Part shown: piece by piece, positions 15,401 through 22,598 of the stretch
Position numbering within the stretch: position 1 is the first letter of the stretch
Layout of the letters: each line of letters begins with the position of its first letter
Source: a virus
Reading direction: 5' to 3' (one strand)
Virus record (IMG/VR): IMGVR_UViG_3300009605_000050
Location: 1 to 37,694 of that record
Length of the DNA: 37,694 nucleotides
Made by a program: the position numbers and the translations under genes
The notes under the pieces: model-generated
The model's input: the letters and a program-made list of their open reading frames with translations, nothing else
Told to the model about the DNA's origin: nothing
Databases searched by the model: none

Positions 15401-15757
15401 TGATTTATCAAAGGATTGCTTCACGTCAATCATTAAATCACTATAACCTGCCTTGTTTTTGCCCCACAATAAATCTACATAATTTTTAAACTCATCATGG
15501 TATCTTTCTGATTCTTCTTGACCGATAAGAGAAATCAAATTCCGTACGAAATCTTTTTTAGTTCTAGCATTAAATGACTTACCAGAGCGAGTAATTAAAG
15601 CATTCCAGTTAAGGGGGCCAGCGGTGAAAGCGGTCTGATCAGTAACATTGACATTAGTAAATGAGGATGCATGTGATTTACCAGCAGAGTGTGTTGGTAC
15701 TGCTTCAGAGAGCAAATCTTCGTTTAAACTATCAACTAATTCTGAGAAGGTCTTCAT
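12440..15757 (-). CDS. 1105-residue modular protein, candidate prohead-processed polyprotein
   Basis: The leader MKTFSELVDSLNE (cleavage after residue 13, again after L-S-E18) is of capsid-targeting type. Further (L/I)-x-E sites occur at 211, 323, 484, 573, 646, 700, 752, 871 and 952, mostly inside a recurring linker E-S-V-E-H-S-L-D-E-A or a variant. Between them lie unlike modules: a helical one (14-205), a basic helical one (212-320), small alpha/beta modules (324-400, 485-567, 574-640, 647-695), a basic helix (701-745), a Pro/Trp-rich hydrophobic one (758-860, with PWWIIAWIMQLLG) and a winged-helix-like one (873-935). I infer a fusion of several head-cargo peptides released by the prohead protease. 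No catalytic motif is recognised. Confidence 0.65.
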   Translation of the reverse strand: MKTFSELVDSLNEDLLSEAVPTHSAGKSHASSFTNVNVTDQTAFTAGPLNWNALITRSGKSFNARTKKDFVRNLISLIGQEESERYHDEFKNYVDLLWGKNKAGYSDLMIDVKQSFDKSNRPYTEHEYTNDDIERLLVSDDELDTYSYGADDTSGEHGQKEPEDPLKHEIARGKRKKPWSSYASFLKDMGWDEEYAVQENFVLDDFCSLDEAETLHWNELSSTERKDFAKYAKIDAKKILKKSWKQLSAVQKKKLATTISKTTGGEFALKEDSLTSSQEKKKEEIVLSMKKKKKEFQDRYGDDWESVMHATATKMAKEETLHEGLKVVDTLDMGSNLGDKYKLEVSSDGYMQIVKTHQNGKKLSSGGLLNVGKPNYIKKLWKLMQGNVGKATRTSHGIVVESVDEAIVRGDRIAGMPTGADRGSDEKPLMKWLTELERELKKIRSSYDDVDADVAIWLYQKGRNPKQTAKVLASRKESVEHLGEFWGGPQPSKPGAHASMAKLKAKNKEDAKLFFVRWNKKKKGHITNEPFKTLAQAKKRVDEIKKKGWRAFITKADKEVVGKWSDVLESINEKIIAPIIFDSGMGNYSNLKSFLKVMDKHKITTAQKGRGVYEVFPKDQKDVEFITKAASKYHMIDVKESVQIDETRLLGKNVIVQGKSGVATKYLGNEHGIEMYEVELEDGSVITSPSTEMESAELDESVKNFINKIKKILKMRDFDKSERKRKKEIKKIERNYSKNILGLESVEHSLDEAVPPPYVIPITPNNPTGIPLLDPGPPETRKEPSDITIALTKPIRVVSDHMSRIARGGWEALQDAGFDSPDQIMTLINDPSTPWWIIAWIMQLLGIEEGGDLPDWWPDPFGESVEHSLDEARMKDDILVVFDSIEKLSKKHNSTIDNIAKDTKLEKSFVQGAIDFWLDDKKIKKMGSGKKTHYMPESTNYNLSDFFESIEEETPATSTAGVAHTGDDSRVGIKKRKRRKKKDKLSPRKMLMMMDAQKIGESLEKSLRSLSTGDETPQFKDDYCGHPVFKVSEDEFSKCKTRRNKGERWNNFFEDDSPNYSPIRKYSHNNPNKPIVIQNELSGEMSIYRRRMNDQRLKHNKRAAK
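13143..13168. repeat. Linker-coding direct repeat, copy 1
   Basis: A 26-bp stretch identical to 13500-13525. Both code the E-S-V-E-H-S-L-D-E-A linker at module borders of the polyprotein; shorter relatives lie near 14309 and 14543. Confidence 0.8.
13500..13525. repeat. Linker-coding direct repeat, copy 2
   Basis: Identical to 13143-13168 over 26 bases, marking the border before the Pro-rich module of the polyprotein. Confidence 0.8.
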
Positions 15758-16310
15758 GTGAAAATACTACCCTATTACCTGTCTTTTTGTGAGTACCAGA
15801 AAAAATATACGTTCCTAACATTTCACCCTCTGATGTTTCTTTCTCCACCATTATGGTGTCTTTATTATCTATAAAATCGTAAATATCTGGAAGTGTGTTT
15901 CTAACCATATATGTACCTTTTTCAACGAGGTTTTCACCATTAAGAAAGGACTCCATAACATTCTTTTTTTCTGGTATGTCTATATCAGCATATTCAGCAA
16001 ACATTTCTACAAGCACAGATTCTTTAATTTTTGGTGTTTTTTCTTTAAGAAGCCATAGTGCAACTGCAAATGACCCCAATTTAGTTTTGGTCATTGGTAG
16101 TTTGTCTAATAATTTTTTAATATTCCAAATCAGGGTATGAACGATGGTGTACGCTTTTCTTTCATTACCAGTTTTTAGGTCTTTTCTTTTTTTAAGATTA
16201 TTACCTTTATCGTCTATAATACCAAGTTTGTAAGCATCTGTCTTTTTCCAAGGTGTTACTAAGATTTTAATGAATTTGTAAGCAACAAAGGTGTCAAATA
16301 CTGTTCCCAT
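15732..16310 (-). CDS. Conserved hypothetical virion-cluster protein
   Basis: 192 residues. MGTVFDTFVAYKFIKILVTP followed by WKKTDAYKLGIIDDKGNNLK and KAYTIVHTLIWNIKKLLDKL resembles a family common beside structural genes of marine T4-like phages; its role is not known to me. It carries no targeting leader. It overlaps the start of the polyprotein gene by 26 bases. Confidence 0.6.
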   Translation of the reverse strand: MGTVFDTFVAYKFIKILVTPWKKTDAYKLGIIDDKGNNLKKRKDLKTGNERKAYTIVHTLIWNIKKLLDKLPMTKTKLGSFAVALWLLKEKTPKIKESVLVEMFAEYADIDIPEKKNVMESFLNGENLVEKGTYMVRNTLPDIYDFIDNKDTIMVEKETSEGEMLGTYIFSGTHKKTGNRVVFSHEDLLRIS

Positions 16311-16316
16311 TTTCTT

Positions 16317-16715
16317 TTATACCTTCCTTAAAATCTCTATTACCTTGTTGTCCATTGGGATTGTGAGTAAATCCACTTCATTAACTTGTTTTGCTTTATC
16401 GTCTTCTGGTAGCACATTTAAAAAAACTGTGCACGTCTTTAGTATTGGGTGAAATTCTTCTTCCATTCTATGAAATAGTATCCTTGTCGCTGGTACAATC
16501 CCAAAAATATTATAAAGGATAATAATATGGTTGAGTACTAATCTTTCCTTTAATTCTCCGGTCGTTAAATATCTCCTAAAAAGTCTTTTCAAATACTTTA
16601 TTCTATTTAAATCGCTGTAAAATTCTTCTATGTCTAAGCACTGAGGATTGTCATAGTGCTTCATTGCATACATCATATAGTTCTTATTGGTCAATCTATC
16701 GAATTTTGTTGTCAT
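16317..16715 (-). CDS. Conserved T4-like hypothetical protein
   Basis: 132 residues, helical. The pattern NYMMYAMKHYDNPQCLDIEE, FYSDLNRIKYLKRLFRRYL and LVLNHIIILYNIFGIVPATR is the mark of a small protein conserved in marine T4-like phages, sitting next to structural genes. No catalytic residues are evident. An AT-rich spacer (16716-16759) separates it from the large adhesin-like gene. Confidence 0.6.
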   Translation of the reverse strand: MTTKFDRLTNKNYMMYAMKHYDNPQCLDIEEFYSDLNRIKYLKRLFRRYLTTGELKERLVLNHIIILYNIFGIVPATRILFHRMEEEFHPILKTCTVFLNVLPEDDKAKQVNEVDLLTIPMDNKVIEILRKV

Positions 16716-16759
16716 AATAATAAAAAAATTTCATAATAATAATAAAAAATAGTGTCTTA

Positions 16760-18331
16760 TTAACGTGACTTGGCTTGTGCAGCAAGCATTGCACCAGTAA
16801 CACCATAAGCATAATCTGCTAAGACGTATATACCTTCAGGGAACCTTATAGTTGCGTTATCATCAACAATATTAAAACCTTCTACCGTATTCCCTTGATT
16901 TGATCCTATTCTGAATCCCGTGTAGGCAGAACCAAAGCCTGGATGTACACCATTAACATAAGCACGACCATGCAAAAATCCATCTGTAATACAAACATCA
17001 GTATCAGGAGATAAAGTGTAATGCAATCTAATAGTACCTGCTCGTACATTTGCACTTTCTATTGTACACCCACATAATATCTCAAACGGATTATTATATG
17101 TGGTGCCAACAGCATTATGAAGAGGATTTTCCGATTCTAAGGTTAGATTTTCAATTGTGTGACGACCACTACCATGCAGTATAACTGGTGCGATGTGTGC
17201 ATGAGTAAGGCCATCAGATGCAGAGCCCCAACTAAAACCCTCTGATGGATAAATGTTTAGATTTTTAATGTCGCAATCTAGTGCTACCAAACCATAATTG
17301 GGATGATCAGGAGTACCAAAGGAACTACCCCTATTTGCATATATATCAACTTGTGCAATTTTTTTGCTATCAGAGCCAGAACTACCATATCCTTGGATAT
17401 AGGTTGCTCTATTTGCATAACCAAAAGTGCCGCCCGTGGTCCCACCGCCGCCTTGCTCGTTGTGAGAATTCGAGAACAAGGTTACATAACCTTCGAATGT
17501 GGTGCCTGTAATTTTGGTATATGCTTCAGAATCCGGTGCAGAATTGGGATAAACACCCCAATTGCGCCGTTGATAAAGAAAATTCATTCTACTATCATAA
17601 AGTTGGAATTCCGAACCACCAAAAACCTTACAACCGTATGTAAATAGAGATTTATTTAGTTTGGTCATGTTCACCCTATCAGACTTGAAGCCTTCGGGAA
17701 CTTCCGAAAGTGGAACTTCCAAAGGCCCGATACCACCACCGAATGGCGGTATGCCTTGACTTGGATGCAACGGTGAGTCTTGAGTATAAATACGTAACAT
17801 GTCAGTGTTTATTCTTAGACTATCATAACCTCTCATGCCCGAATATTTGCTACCAGATGTACCTTCACCACCCATTGAATAGATATAGTCACCACTAATC
17901 GCTCCAAAATGTTGGTGGTATCCTCTGTGCACATTCAACCACTGTAATGCCCCACTAGCGCCTCCAGTAGCATCATTTGCCGCCTGCGTTTCACCACTCC
18001 AAGTTAAACCTGTGCCTGGTGTTCCTCTACAACCACCAAACAAAAGAGGGGCTCTAGGAAAGGGGCCACCGCTAAGTCCAATACTTGCATCATTTGGTAA
18101 ATAGTCAAGATAAACTTCGTCACCTGCAGTGGGGAACTCAGTTACAACAGGATCAGTGAAGTGCCAAAAACCACCAGAGTTACCAGTTGGCCCTTGAACT
18201 CGCTTTTTCCAGTTTCCCCAATAGTTGTAAAAATTACCTGTGTGACCACCTGCAGTACCACCACCGCATGCGCCCACGAAAACGGATCCATCTGCGTTTA
18301 GGGCTTGACCTGTCCAAAAATATGTTGCCAT
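16760..18331 (-). CDS. Large Gly-rich virion protein, beta-solenoid-like
   Basis: 523 residues. The start MATYFWTGQALNADGSVFVG recalls the M-A-T-Y-x-W-x-G opening of appendage or surface proteins in marine myoviruses. The body is Gly, Ser, Thr and Asn rich with repeating short strands (ATYIQGYGSSGSDSKKIAQV, LVALDCDIKNLNIYPSEGF, GTIRLHYTLSPDTDVCITDG), suggesting a right-handed beta-helix. It is probably an exposed fibre or decoration protein. It has no cargo leader. Confidence 0.6.
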   Translation of the reverse strand: MATYFWTGQALNADGSVFVGACGGGTAGGHTGNFYNYWGNWKKRVQGPTGNSGGFWHFTDPVVTEFPTAGDEVYLDYLPNDASIGLSGGPFPRAPLLFGGCRGTPGTGLTWSGETQAANDATGGASGALQWLNVHRGYHQHFGAISGDYIYSMGGEGTSGSKYSGMRGYDSLRINTDMLRIYTQDSPLHPSQGIPPFGGGIGPLEVPLSEVPEGFKSDRVNMTKLNKSLFTYGCKVFGGSEFQLYDSRMNFLYQRRNWGVYPNSAPDSEAYTKITGTTFEGYVTLFSNSHNEQGGGGTTGGTFGYANRATYIQGYGSSGSDSKKIAQVDIYANRGSSFGTPDHPNYGLVALDCDIKNLNIYPSEGFSWGSASDGLTHAHIAPVILHGSGRHTIENLTLESENPLHNAVGTTYNNPFEILCGCTIESANVRAGTIRLHYTLSPDTDVCITDGFLHGRAYVNGVHPGFGSAYTGFRIGSNQGNTVEGFNIVDDNATIRFPEGIYVLADYAYGVTGAMLAAQAKSR

Positions 18332-18350
18332 TTATTTAATGTCCCTTTGT

Positions 18351-19454
18351 TTACTCGTTATCTATTGGTTCCCAACCGACTGGCATTTTAAAAAATGGAC
18401 CCAAACTATGGAACCAGTCAAAGAATTTTTGTTCAAAGTCGTCAGGCCAACCGTGACCATCAATCACACCTTGACTAGTCAATAGACTAACAAGCATATG
18501 TCCTTGTGCTCCTTGCGTCAAGATTCCCCAAACATTATATTCGTCTGGTGGTGAAGGTGACCACTGCTCACGCCAAAGTTCTCCAAATATAGAAGTTCCA
18601 GGCCCTTGATTTGTGCAACCATCAAATAACCATTGTATTATGGTCATCCACCACATATAACCACTGAGTGGATCAATCACTGGCCAATTCTCACCAACGT
18701 CCAACGGGTCATGACTACTGAAATTAACTGGGTTACCATCATCATCAATCGCTTGAGGAGGCCACATCATATCACCTTCCATGCCATCTCGAACCCAAGA
18801 TCTGAAGATGTCTGTCCATTTAGGGTTTATACTCCACTTGGAAGGGTAGTAAGGATAACCATACATAGCACTAATCCCTACATACGGGCTTTGTGATGGT
18901 TTTGGTTCCCTTGATGGAATACCGCCTGAGATTCTTTGAGGTATAGAAGGATCTGTTTGACCAAATCCACCTGCACCACCACCTGCAGGTGTGGTCTGTT
19001 CACCCAATATTGACGGTACTAATTGTGCTTTTAAATCCCATAGATGATCTTCGTTCTTATTCCAGTCAAATTTAAGGGCATATGAGTTACCTCTATGACT
19101 AAACCCATCATCATTTATCCAAGTACCTTCTTCGTCAAAACCGATTCGTCCACCCCAGTGTTTTACAGGGACTTGTGAAGATTTTCCGATACCAACTGCA
19201 GTGTGGTCAAAATCAACACCAGCATGACTCAAAGCAACTTTGATCTCATCAACTCTACGTTTAGGATTGGAAGTGGGCAACCTATTAAGATATGCTAATG
19301 CGGCATTTACTCTATCAATTACTTCTGGTCTTTCAATGTCGTGAGTGTTTATATCCACATCGGATGTTGTTGGACCATCCGTTGGTGAACCGTCGGTATA
19401 ACTTCTTGGTAATGCTGCACCTATTTGTTCGATCAGTTCTTTATATGTTCTCAT
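18351..19454 (-). CDS. Two-part capsid-targeted protein: N-terminal helical domain plus Trp-rich domain (paralogue 2)
   Basis: 367 residues. The leader MRTYKELIEQ has a site after L-I-E (9). Residues 40-145 form a distinct domain (RPEVIDRVNAALAYLNRLP, KRRVDEIKVALSHAGVDFD) of a type seen in other marine phage virion proteins. A second site, S-I-L-G-E (152), is followed by QTTPAGGGAGGFGQTDP, the same linker as in the gene at 36735. The C-terminal 200 residues are the Trp-rich family domain (YMWWMTIIQWLFDG). It appears to be a fusion of a cargo protein with the Trp-rich module, separable by the head protease. It has its own late promoter. Confidence 0.62.
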   Translation of the reverse strand: MRTYKELIEQIGAALPRSYTDGSPTDGPTTSDVDINTHDIERPEVIDRVNAALAYLNRLPTSNPKRRVDEIKVALSHAGVDFDHTAVGIGKSSQVPVKHWGGRIGFDEEGTWINDDGFSHRGNSYALKFDWNKNEDHLWDLKAQLVPSILGEQTTPAGGGAGGFGQTDPSIPQRISGGIPSREPKPSQSPYVGISAMYGYPYYPSKWSINPKWTDIFRSWVRDGMEGDMMWPPQAIDDDGNPVNFSSHDPLDVGENWPVIDPLSGYMWWMTIIQWLFDGCTNQGPGTSIFGELWREQWSPSPPDEYNVWGILTQGAQGHMLVSLLTSQGVIDGHGWPDDFEQKFFDWFHSLGPFFKMPVGWEPIDNE

Positions 19455-19498
19455 AGTAGTGGTAATCCTCTTTTTCTATTTTATATAGGTAACTGTAA

Positions 19499-19506
19499 TA
19501 TTTATA
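19499..19506 (-). promoter_or_regulatory. T4-type late promoter box (TATAAATA)
   Basis: Perfect box 44 bases above ATG 19454, with GAGGATT as ribosome site between. It overlaps the stop of the upstream gene. Confidence 0.65.
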
Positions 19507-21664
19507 CAGAAAGAAGGCTAAAATCTATGTTAAGAATAATTTTTTCTTCTTCCGATAGTTCATATTTCTTATTTACATTTACTGAATAATTTGCTTTTTT
19601 CAAAAATTCTTGACCGAGAAGTACAGAATAACTCATTTCTTCCCTATCGGTTAATGAAAATGGTTCATTTTTATAGGTTTTCCCACCCATCTTCATGTCC
19701 AATAAAACAACTGGTCTTCTTTCTACCGACTTTTTTTCATCTCCGTTGCCACCAGTATTAACCTTAGTGGTATCTTCAACTGGTAATGTTATTTCTTTTC
19801 CAAATTCTGTAGTGAATGAAACCTTACCATTTTTAATTGTAATATCTTCTGCATGTAAGGAGTTGTGTCCTGAATTTCCAGTGTCAGCACGTGCATTAAG
19901 AACCCCTATTCCCTCAATATCTACTTGTTCTATTCTACCTATTTCTTTGGATGAAAATTGCCAGTTATCTTTGTCTGTTATGTAATCTACAATATAATTT
20001 ACAATTTCTTGACCGGTTACTTTGTCCTTATCATCCATATAATATGTAAAATATTCATCTGCACCACTGCCAGGCGATCCATTAATTTCAAGTACTTTGT
20101 GTTCATCTTTACCGACAGTAATATGATCCACACCACACAAATAACAACCGATTGCTTTTGCGGCCTTTAGTGCAAGTTTTTTCTCTTTTTCTGATAATTC
20201 ATATGGTTCAGTATCACTACCTAGTGCTTTATTTGTTCTAAAATCATTTTCACCTTTTACTCTTTTAATGCTAGCAATTATTTCACCATCCAATACTATA
20301 GTTCTTATATCATAATCTATTTCGAAATATTCTTGTATAATAATCTCCGCATCAAATTTCCATAGCGACTGTAATACGCTTTTTAATGATTCATAGGAGT
20401 CAACAATGGAAACACCAATCCCTTCTGCACCAGTAAGAGTTTTTAACACGACAGGAAAATCACCGCCCACTTTTTCCAACGCTGTATCTATTGCTTTTTC
20501 ATTAGAAACTAATGCTGTTTTTGGTGATGGAATTTTTTCTCTTTCTAAGAGCATTGCTGTTGCAAATTTATTTCTTGCAAGTTCCATATGGCTTAATTTA
20601 TTAACACAGAAAACACCAGCATCTTGTAGTATGCTAAATAACCCAATACCGGCATAATTATATAAAACTCCACCACGCGGCCAGCATACTGTGTTTTTTG
20701 TATCAATAGTTACTTTATTATCATCACCATCATAATTATGAACTACTAGTTCATCATCTGAGACTTCTTTGTCTACAATATATGCATCGTCAACAGATAT
20801 AGTATAAAAATTAATACCCAATTTGTCTGCAGATTTCTCTATTTTTTCTACAGTATTTTTTAAATCTTTTTTATCATCAAATTTAGATAATACCACCAAT
20901 ACCGGCTTCTTTTCTTTGTCGTCATCTTCTTCATTAATTATAGAAAGATATTTTAATGCGCCATCTGAAAGAGTATTAGTTGCTTCAAACAACAAATCAA
21001 TCTCTGTTGTTTCCAAAAGATTTAAACTATCAAAAAATTTTTCAATCTCTTCTCTGATACCCATTTCTTTTTTAATGATATTAAACATTTTTTTAGTGTC
21101 ACCACTGCTCATACCAGAGGGTACACCAGATTTGAATGATTCAAAGTCATTATTAGCCGCTGATTTTCTCATTTTAGATGCAGACATACCACTAACATCG
21201 TCCGCATCAGGATCTCTCTTCCCTGCACTGACTACTTTAAACGTGTCGAAATTAAAAGATTTTTTAGGGTCTGAATGGTTAATATACTTTCTGATATCTT
21301 TATCCAGTTCTTTAACCCTATCACCACCCACTACCAAAATTACATGTTTATACCCATCGTCACTTAGTTTTTTTGCAACATAAAATGGATTTATTAATTT
21401 TGGACTATTAATAATATTGGCGTTTTTGAAAGAATTTTTCAAAAACTTAATTTTGTCTTTATATGGAAGTGGATTTCTTGTTTTATCGTGAGATGTACTT
21501 GCGTACACACCATGGTCAAAACCGTGTTGTTTAGCAACCCCTAAGACTTTTTTAATTAATAACTCATGGCCAGCATGAGGAGGGCTGAACCTACCAAAGG
21601 TAAATACAATCCCCTTTTCAGTTCCTTCATTAAGAACATATTTTTTAATAGAGTCAAAGTCCAT
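19502..21664 (-). CDS. Nucleotidyltransferase / RimK-like ATP-grasp / RimB-like retropepsin fusion with cleavage leader
   Basis: 720 residues in three parts. (1) Residues 15-205: nucleotidyltransferase with TFGRFSPPHAGH (22-33) and SGMSASKMR (158-166), as in NMNAT-type enzymes. (2) Residues 254-575: ATP-grasp ligase of RimK type, with KFATAMLLEREKIPSPKTAL, VVLKTLTGAEGIGV and the metal site VLEINGSPG. RimK adds glutamate to ribosomal protein S6. (3) Residues 580-705: RimB-type retropepsin-like domain (VDIEGIGVLNARADTGNSGH, SVLLGQEFL). The leader MDFDSIKKYVLNE has a gp21-type site after L-N-E (13), and the linker between parts 1 and 2 has L-L-E, L-F-E and I-N-E (218, 227, 245), so the parts may be separated in the head. 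The target is not known. Confidence 0.8.
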   Translation of the reverse strand: MDFDSIKKYVLNEGTEKGIVFTFGRFSPPHAGHELLIKKVLGVAKQHGFDHGVYASTSHDKTRNPLPYKDKIKFLKNSFKNANIINSPKLINPFYVAKKLSDDGYKHVILVVGGDRVKELDKDIRKYINHSDPKKSFNFDTFKVVSAGKRDPDADDVSGMSASKMRKSAANNDFESFKSGVPSGMSSGDTKKMFNIIKKEMGIREEIEKFFDSLNLLETTEIDLLFEATNTLSDGALKYLSIINEEDDDKEKKPVLVVLSKFDDKKDLKNTVEKIEKSADKLGINFYTISVDDAYIVDKEVSDDELVVHNYDGDDNKVTIDTKNTVCWPRGGVLYNYAGIGLFSILQDAGVFCVNKLSHMELARNKFATAMLLEREKIPSPKTALVSNEKAIDTALEKVGGDFPVVLKTLTGAEGIGVSIVDSYESLKSVLQSLWKFDAEIIIQEYFEIDYDIRTIVLDGEIIASIKRVKGENDFRTNKALGSDTEPYELSEKEKKLALKAAKAIGCYLCGVDHITVGKDEHKVLEINGSPGSGADEYFTYYMDDKDKVTGQEIVNYIVDYITDKDNWQFSSKEIGRIEQVDIEGIGVLNARADTGNSGHNSLHAEDITIKNGKVSFTTEFGKEITLPVEDTTKVNTGGNGDEKKSVERRPVVLLDMKMGGKTYKNEPFSLTDREEMSYSVLLGQEFLKKANYSVNVNKKYELSEEEKIILNIDFSLLSV

Positions 21665-21674
21665 CTAATCCGAT

Positions 21675-21806
21675 TCATTGATTCCAAGGAAATTTTTGCT
21701 TCAACCAACTCCATAGTGGTGCACCACTAAGTGCACCTGCTACAAACACCAATGCTGTGAACCAAATGGTTCCTAAAAATCCGTCTAAACTTGCTAATAT
21801 TGTCAT
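21675..21806 (-). CDS. 43-residue single-span membrane protein
   Basis: Start at ATG 21806, fixed by a perfect AGGAGGT ribosome site (21820-21814); a longer reading from 21857 would overlap the upstream gene. MTILASLDGFLGTIWFTALV, then FVAGALSGAPLW, is one transmembrane segment, ending SWLKQKFPWNQ. The ribosome site is the strongest in the window, so abundant synthesis is likely. Function unknown; a small holin-like or virion membrane role is possible. Confidence 0.65.
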   Translation of the reverse strand: MTILASLDGFLGTIWFTALVFVAGALSGAPLWSWLKQKFPWNQ

Positions 21807-21832
21807 GTTATTGACCTCCTGTTGTTTTTCAT

Positions 21833-22582
21833 TTAATCTTGTCCACCTTCGCCCCATTGTCCACCACTAATGATGCTACTAAGGATTTCCCAGATTGACC
21901 ACGCTGGGGAATCTGCTGGGATTGGATCACCATTTATGTATCTTCCAGTAAGGAACATCCATAATACGTATGGACTTCCTTGTGCAAAGGCGCCCCAATA
22001 GACTATTTCGGATTGGGGTATTTCTGGTTGTCCTGCCTGCATCCATATCCTATATAAAGGACTAGGGTTACCAGCATGTCCTCTCCATTGGTGATCTCCA
22101 GTTGCACCTGTTGCACTAACGGTGTCACCAACAAACCAAGCCATAAAGGAAACCCAGAACCAGAACGGACTGTTGCCAGGATTCACTACCCCAACACTAC
22201 CGTCTTCAACCCATGCGTCATACACATCACTTTCGGCATATGTGACAGTTTCACCAGATGCGTTAATGGCATAAGGAGGCCATGGTATCTCCACTTCTTT
22301 TTGCCATGCACCACCTGCATCAAGATATGCATCAAACTGCTCTACCCATTTTGGGCTCATATCCCATCTTGGGAAACTGGGCCAAATAAGACCATAAAGC
22401 CCTGCAGTTATATTAGCAATGGCGGATCGATCAACCTTGAGTCCACCAAAATCACCTGAGATTCGAGGTAGTTGTGGTGGTGCATTGGAAGCACCAAAAC
22501 CAACACCGCCTGCAGGTGCTTGTTCATATAGTTTGTTAACAGATTCAGTTAAACTTCTTAATAACTTGTTTGGATCTTTCAT
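21833..22582 (-). CDS. Trp-rich virion-type protein with double cleavage leader (paralogue 3)
   Basis: 249 residues. The leader MKDPNKLLRSLTESVNKLYE has sites after L-T-E (13) and L-Y-E (20). The linker QAPAGGVGFGASNAPPQLP is nearly that of the gene at 9134, while the first 28 bases around the start are identical to those of the gene at 36735. The body has Trp/Pro-rich segments (SPFWFWVSFMAWFVGDT, GSPYVLWMFLTGRYINGD). The family lacks enzyme motifs and is probably a head or virion component. Confidence 0.62.
   Translation of the reverse strand: MKDPNKLLRSLTESVNKLYEQAPAGGVGFGASNAPPQLPRISGDFGGLKVDRSAIANITAGLYGLIWPSFPRWDMSPKWVEQFDAYLDAGGAWQKEVEIPWPPYAINASGETVTYAESDVYDAWVEDGSVGVVNPGNSPFWFWVSFMAWFVGDTVSATGATGDHQWRGHAGNPSPLYRIWMQAGQPEIPQSEIVYWGAFAQGSPYVLWMFLTGRYINGDPIPADSPAWSIWEILSSIISGGQWGEGGQD
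22441..22499. repeat. 59-bp repeat shared with 9985-10043
   Basis: Second copy of the linker cassette; one mismatch in 59 bases to the copy in the gene at 9134. Confidence 0.85.
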
Positions 22583-22593
22583 TTTTATTTACT
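22566..22593. repeat. 28-bp repeat at paralogue start, copy 1
   Basis: Covers the start codon and first codons of the gene at 21833 plus its upstream bases. Identical to 37501-37528 at the start of the paralogue at 36735, showing a duplicated or exchanged 5' end. Confidence 0.85.
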
Positions 22594-22598
22594 TTTAT

